DNA of 64,000 nt from Linnemannia hyalina (taxonomy: Eukaryota; Mortierellomycota; Mortierellomycetes; Mortierellales; Mortierellaceae), in the NCBI GenBank assembly GCA_019671135.1, contig JAHRHY010000015.1, forward strand, positions 682,001 to 746,000, in the 5' to 3' direction. Shown piece after piece: positions 59,933-64,000 of this stretch. The notes below the pieces were generated by a model, which ran no database searches, had not been told where the DNA came from, and worked only from the letters and a program-made list of their open reading frames with translations. Position 1 is the first letter of the stretch, and every line of letters starts with the position of its first letter. The position numbers and the translations under genes were made by a program.

Positions 59933-61058
59933 ATGGATATCGAAGACTTTGCATACCTTCCTTGCAAACCCAAGGCCACTCACGTAAGGCGATCGTTCCT
60001 TCATTCCCTAGTTTGACTTATCCTCCACATTGAAGAGGACCGAGCGGACCTCCAAATAACAAGGCGCATCGTCCACAGCAGTTGACACTTCCTTTATTCT
60101 TCCTCCTTTGCTTCTTTTCCACCTTCCGACTAGTTCAACCCCATCACTCTTCGTAACCTCAAACCAGGATCCACCAAGGAATATTGTACCTGCGGACTGA
60201 CCAAGACCGGTGTCTGGTAAAAAAAAACAAAAAAAAAACGCACAATTACACAAAAGACGAAAGCAATTATCATTGGAACGATACGCGCGTAGCACCATAG
60301 CTCAGCCCATCTGAATAATGGCCTTTTTTTCTTCATGATATAGGTGCGATGGTAAATCTCACAAAGGTACGACATTCAAACCCCTGCGCTGGAAAGTCCC
60401 TGACATACCACAGACAATCTACCTCATGTGCGACTGCAGATACACCACTCGCCCTCCGTAAGTCCTTCTTCTATCGTTTCATCAATCAACAACGTCAATC
60501 GCATTAACGAAAGCACAAATCCATCATTTTCCTCCCAACTAACTTCCCTCCCCTCCCTCCGTCCTTCTCCTACAACCAAACAGCTACTGCGACGGTTTGC
60601 ACATGGACCTACCACTCAAGTACTTCAAACAAATTGAAAAGTGCTCCAAACAGCCCCACGATCCAGAGGTGACAAAACTCTGTGAAGAGTGTGGTTGGGC
60701 GGGACCTCGTGACAAGTGGCCCGAACTGCCCGAAACTGATTCTGAAGGATCAGATTACACTACTTCTGAGGATGAAGGGGAAGATACGGAGGAGGCCAGA
60801 GTAAAGAAGGAGGAGAGGGCGGCAAAGACTCTTGCAGCCAATACTCCAAAAGTGCAGATTGAACTTCAATCCGATCAGGAGGTTTCTTCAACATCATCGA
60901 CATCCACAGCAGCTGCTGCAATGGTAGGGGAGAATGTCACGGTGCAAGTCCAACGTGGGTGCAGTGGCAGCTGCAAAACAAGGCACCACCAGGAAACCGA
61001 TACCAACGACGACGGTGTCGCAAAAGTTACTGATGGCCTGAACAAGACCAGTCTGTAG
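59933..61058 (+). CDS. Double CDGSH iron-sulfur domain protein (CISD3/MiNT-like)
   Basis: Predicted 2Fe-2S protein of the NEET group, with roles in redox and iron handling, often mitochondrial. Four exons: 59933-59983, 60134-60216, 60344-60457 and 60584-61058, giving 240 residues. The first motif is CTCGLTKTGVWCDGKSH (about 35-51), which has an extra residue between CDG and the ligand His and Val in place of the usual Pro. The second, CDCRYTTRPPYCDGLH (about 75-90), has canonical spacing. The order of two CDGSH units in one chain matches CISD3-type proteins. The long acidic tail after about residue 100 holds four more cysteines in two pairs (LCEEC, then CSGSC) and is otherwise Glu/Ser/Thr-rich. 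No clear presequence or membrane anchor is seen. It converges with the F-box gene, with 213 bases between stop codons. Confidence 0.88.
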
Positions 61059-61271
61059 ATTCTCCCTCCGCCCACCTCAATCTTACACATCCACTTTTCC
61101 ATCCGTACTATACACATAATAGAACTGTTGGTTATTTTTCATGTTATTGTTATGCGAAAAAGTAAAAAGTGCAAGTGACTATGAACAAAGTAGGGGATAT
61201 GGTTGAGTATGGTTACAATTGAGGATAAAGGATTATATGCGTGCAAAAGAGATGGAGATGTGTATTCACAT

Positions 61272-64000
61272 CTAGTTCAAGAAGGTCGTATCAACTCCAT
61301 CAGCAAAGTCCCAAATGATGATCTAAAAAATGAACGAAACCGATGATAGTCAATGGTTAGCTTCACATAGCTGGCTGAGCGAAAAAAAAGAACGATATGG
61401 CAGAAGAACAGAAACAACTTGTGCTACCTTTTGGTCCTGTGAACAGCTCACAATCTTGGAGTCGTCAAACTGTAGCTTGAACACCCGGTGCGAATGGCGT
61501 CCTCCCAAATCGGTCAAAAGATTGCCAGTTGCCTGGTCCCAAATCTTGATAGTCTCATCATAACTTCCGCTGATGATCCGTCCTCCCGCAAACTGCAATG
61601 TTCGTACGAGTCCCTCGTGCCCCGCCAAGGTGTTGATACACGCTCCTGTGGAAAGGTCCCAGATCTTGATCGACTGATCCGAGCTCCCGCTGACAACAAC
61701 ATTGCCCTCAAACTGGATGCAAGCGATACCTCGGGCATGACCCTCCAGCGTCCTCAGACATTCACCCGTCTCGAACGACCACACCTTGATCGTCTTATCG
61801 CCGCTGGCAGATACCACGAGTCTCGGGTTTCCTCGGAAGGGGGACGGCGCCGCTGACTCTGGTGAGAACTGGACCGCATTGACAGCAGCACGATGTCCCC
61901 TGAGAGTCCTCAGCAGCTGTCCTGAGCTGATCTTCCAAATCTTGACACTCCGATCCTTACTGCAGCTGACCACAATATCCTTCTCGAACCGCACGCTCAG
62001 CACACTGTCGATATGACCATTCAGCCTCTGAAGGATTTGGCCGGTTTCTAGATCCCAGACAAGAATGGACGTGTCACTGCTTCCGCTCACAATCCTCGTA
62101 TCGTCATACTGGAGACACAGGACGCTGGCAGTATGGCCAGAATATGTCCTGACGCATTCGCCCGATCTGATGTCCCAGATCTTGATGGTGGTATCCCGAC
62201 TGCCGCTGATAACCTTGTAGCCGTCAAACTGGATACAGTAGATCCCTTCGGTATGTCCTGGAAGCTCTCTTGCCAAATGTACTCCCTGCGTCCAATTCTT
62301 TTCCAGCAGCTTGCGTTGCATACACAGGTACTTCCAGTTGATCGTCGCGCGACCAGAAATGGGGTCTCGATGGGCTTGAAGGATCTCGGGGGTGAGGAAT
62401 TGTGATGGATATGGTGCCTGAGATCCGATAAAGTCGATGCACTTTCGAATCGGTTGATTGGATCCGTCTGAGTTAGAGTTGGTGGCGGAATTTGAGAAGG
62501 AGGCTGTCACAGGAGAGGCTGGAGAAGATGCAGATTGGCGATTTTGCCGAGAAGATGCTGTTGGAAGAGGCAGTGGGAAATGAGATAGCCAGGTGGGCAG
62601 CGATGGCGTGTGATGAAAATGCATGCCTTGATGGGACGACGCTCCCGAACCATCGTTCCTGTCGCCTGGATCCGAATGTCGATGCACATGAAGCGATGGC
62701 CAGGCAGGTGATCCTGATACGCCCATAACCCCATGCCGTATTACACTCCAGAGGCTTTTCGCTGAAGTCGGAGAATGTGGTTCGTTTGGAATATTGCCCG
62801 AGAAAATGGGCGAAGTCAAAGGCTGACTACTTGACGCTGCTGCCTGTGATCCGAGTTGTTGCTGGTCCGCTGAACCGCTCCTCTGGTGTCCAAAGAATCT
62901 TGACGACCTGGAAGATGTCGACGTAGGAGAAGAGATTGTCGTTAGGGGGTTCGGGATCCGGATAGGCGATGGTGGGCTAGTTCGTTGCGACATCTTCCTT
63001 AACATTGACGGCGGAGTCATAAGGTTGCTGCCAAGGGTGTATATCGGCATCCGAGGTCGGTGGAGTGATGGCATGAACGAGTTTGTCGGTAAAGAGAAAC
63101 GGCCCTGACGTTGACCCATTGAAGGCGAGCGCAGCATCGAAGAAGAACCCCGAGAACGCCCAAATGTTCCCGCGAAGCTGAATGAGGTGGATTCATCAGG
63201 TGAAGTGGACGTGTCCCGGGAAATAGGGGAAGAGGGTGGAATGGATATTGGTGAACTGGTGTCGTCGTAGAAGTCGGAAGAGTTGGATGTTGTCGCTTCA
63301 ACGGGATCTGATGGTGCATGTGTCAGGGTCTCAATGGCGTCAATATCTGTTTGGTGCTCAGGATCAAACTGCGTTGGCGAGAATCGGTGCAACTTGCGGT
63401 CGCCTTCTTCCTCTGGGTATCGCTCATACGGTGTTGTAATATCTTGCAGCATGTCATAGTCGTCACCACTGCGCTCTGCAGCATCATCCTTGGGGTCGAT
63501 ATCCACCACTTTACGGCGTTTGCCGTTGCTCACTGCAGACCTTGCGGCAAAGATGACCCTGTCCTCGTGCTCCTGTTCCTGCTCTCGCTCAAGGGCTATC
63601 GATGCCATCTCCAGTTCTGATCCCTTGAGATACCAATCGATCATATCCTGGTTGACCGCCCATCCATGTCGGATATAGATCCCCTTCCAGACAGCGTTAT
63701 CTGATGCGAATCGGTTCCATTCCTTTGAGACGAGGGCAACATTCATTAGCGACCTTTCATCGAGATATGAGAGGAGATGGACTAAAGGAGATCCCAAAGA
63801 AAGGGTCAACAATTAATTCACTGGAAAGATTTCTTCCTGGCCAATGGTTTCGATCATTTCCTGTTTCTAATACCTGTGAGTTCGTAAGGTAACTCTGCCA
63901 AGAAGTCACGGTGTTGGAGCAAAGGAGTGAGTCGAGCATAGGCTCGTGAGAACACCATGGGCGAAACAGACTGCAGCAACTGAATCGCCAGCTCTATATT
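61272..64000 (-). CDS. F-box/WD40-repeat protein, probable SCF substrate receptor (5' end outside window)
   Basis: Substrate-recognition subunit of an SCF ubiquitin ligase. Exons in the window: 64000-63874 (open at its 5' end), 63781-61428 and 61322-61272, giving 843 residues. The F-box is rebuilt across the first intron: LAELPYELTVHLLSYLDERS, then LMNVALVSKEWNRFASDN and WKGIYIRHGW. A very Ser/Pro-rich linker of about 380 residues follows, with the pre-WD segment INWKYLCMQRKLLEKNW. Seven WD40 repeats then close a propeller (GSRDTTIKIWD, GSSDTSILVWD, CSKDRSVKIW, ASGDKTIKVW, GSSDQSIKIWD, GSYDETIKIWD and SQDQKIIIWDF, the last completed by the 17-codon final exon). The layout resembles Met30/Pof1/beta-TrCP/Cdc4-type receptors, but I cannot assign one. 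The start lies beyond base 64000. Confidence 0.93.

Noticed and set aside
1..64000. CRISPR arrays, prokaryotic operons, transposon ends or a secondary-metabolite cluster
   Set aside because: Direct repeats seen are simple microsatellites; genes are intron-bearing eukaryotic housekeeping or signalling genes. No polyketide, peptide or terpene synthase, transposase or reverse transcriptase was recognised.

Overview
The window looks like nuclear DNA of a filamentous fungus, probably an early-diverging one of the Mortierella type. This rests on gene content (velvet factor, Spa2-like polarisome scaffold, Cch1-type calcium channel, Gna1, Trm5), intron-rich genes with short GT-AG introns, Gln/Asn/Ser-rich proteins and long pyrimidine-rich leaders. 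The species assignment is inference. No rRNA, tRNA, CRISPR array or intact transposon was seen. I placed exons by hand from splice signals, reading frame and family motifs. The 11 complete multi-exon models close as open frames divisible by three, and the two exon junctions of the truncated F-box gene are in phase.

Left part (1-8.3 kb): the 3' end of an unidentified + strand gene, folylpolyglutamate synthase (-) and the second-largest RNA polymerase I subunit (-). The polymerase promoter carries a PAC-like box and two CACGTG motifs. A gene-poor stretch of about 9.3 kb follows (8.3-17.5 kb), rich in simple repeats, with one weak ORF-like remnant and a sharp purine/pyrimidine strand switch near 13.05 kb.

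Middle part (17.5-33.6 kb): a velvet-domain regulator (+), a Spa2/GIT-like polarity scaffold (+), an intronless C2H2 factor with Crz1-like fingers (-), then about 4.9 kb without a convincing gene.

Right part (33.6-64 kb): nine genes in strict strand alternation: tyrosine phosphatase (-), Cch1-like calcium channel (+), poly(ADP-ribose) glycohydrolase (-), Mediator subunit Med31 (+), MscS-like channel (-), glucosamine-6-phosphate N-acetyltransferase (+), tRNA m1G37 methyltransferase (-), double-CDGSH iron-sulfur protein (+), F-box/WD40 protein (-, runs off the window). Divergent pairs share promoters of about 0.4-1.6 kb and convergent pairs have tails as close as 102 bp. Three genes (Crz1-like factor, Cch1-like channel, MscS-like channel) could belong to calcium and osmotic signalling. 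Most remaining genes are housekeeping.

The most unusual observations are a predicted 4-nt micro-exon needed to read the MscS core, a canonical-looking PCNA-binding motif inside an insertion of the PARG, Gln instead of an acidic residue in pore I of the calcium channel, a one-residue insertion in the first CDGSH motif, and two long G-runs inside introns of the channel gene.
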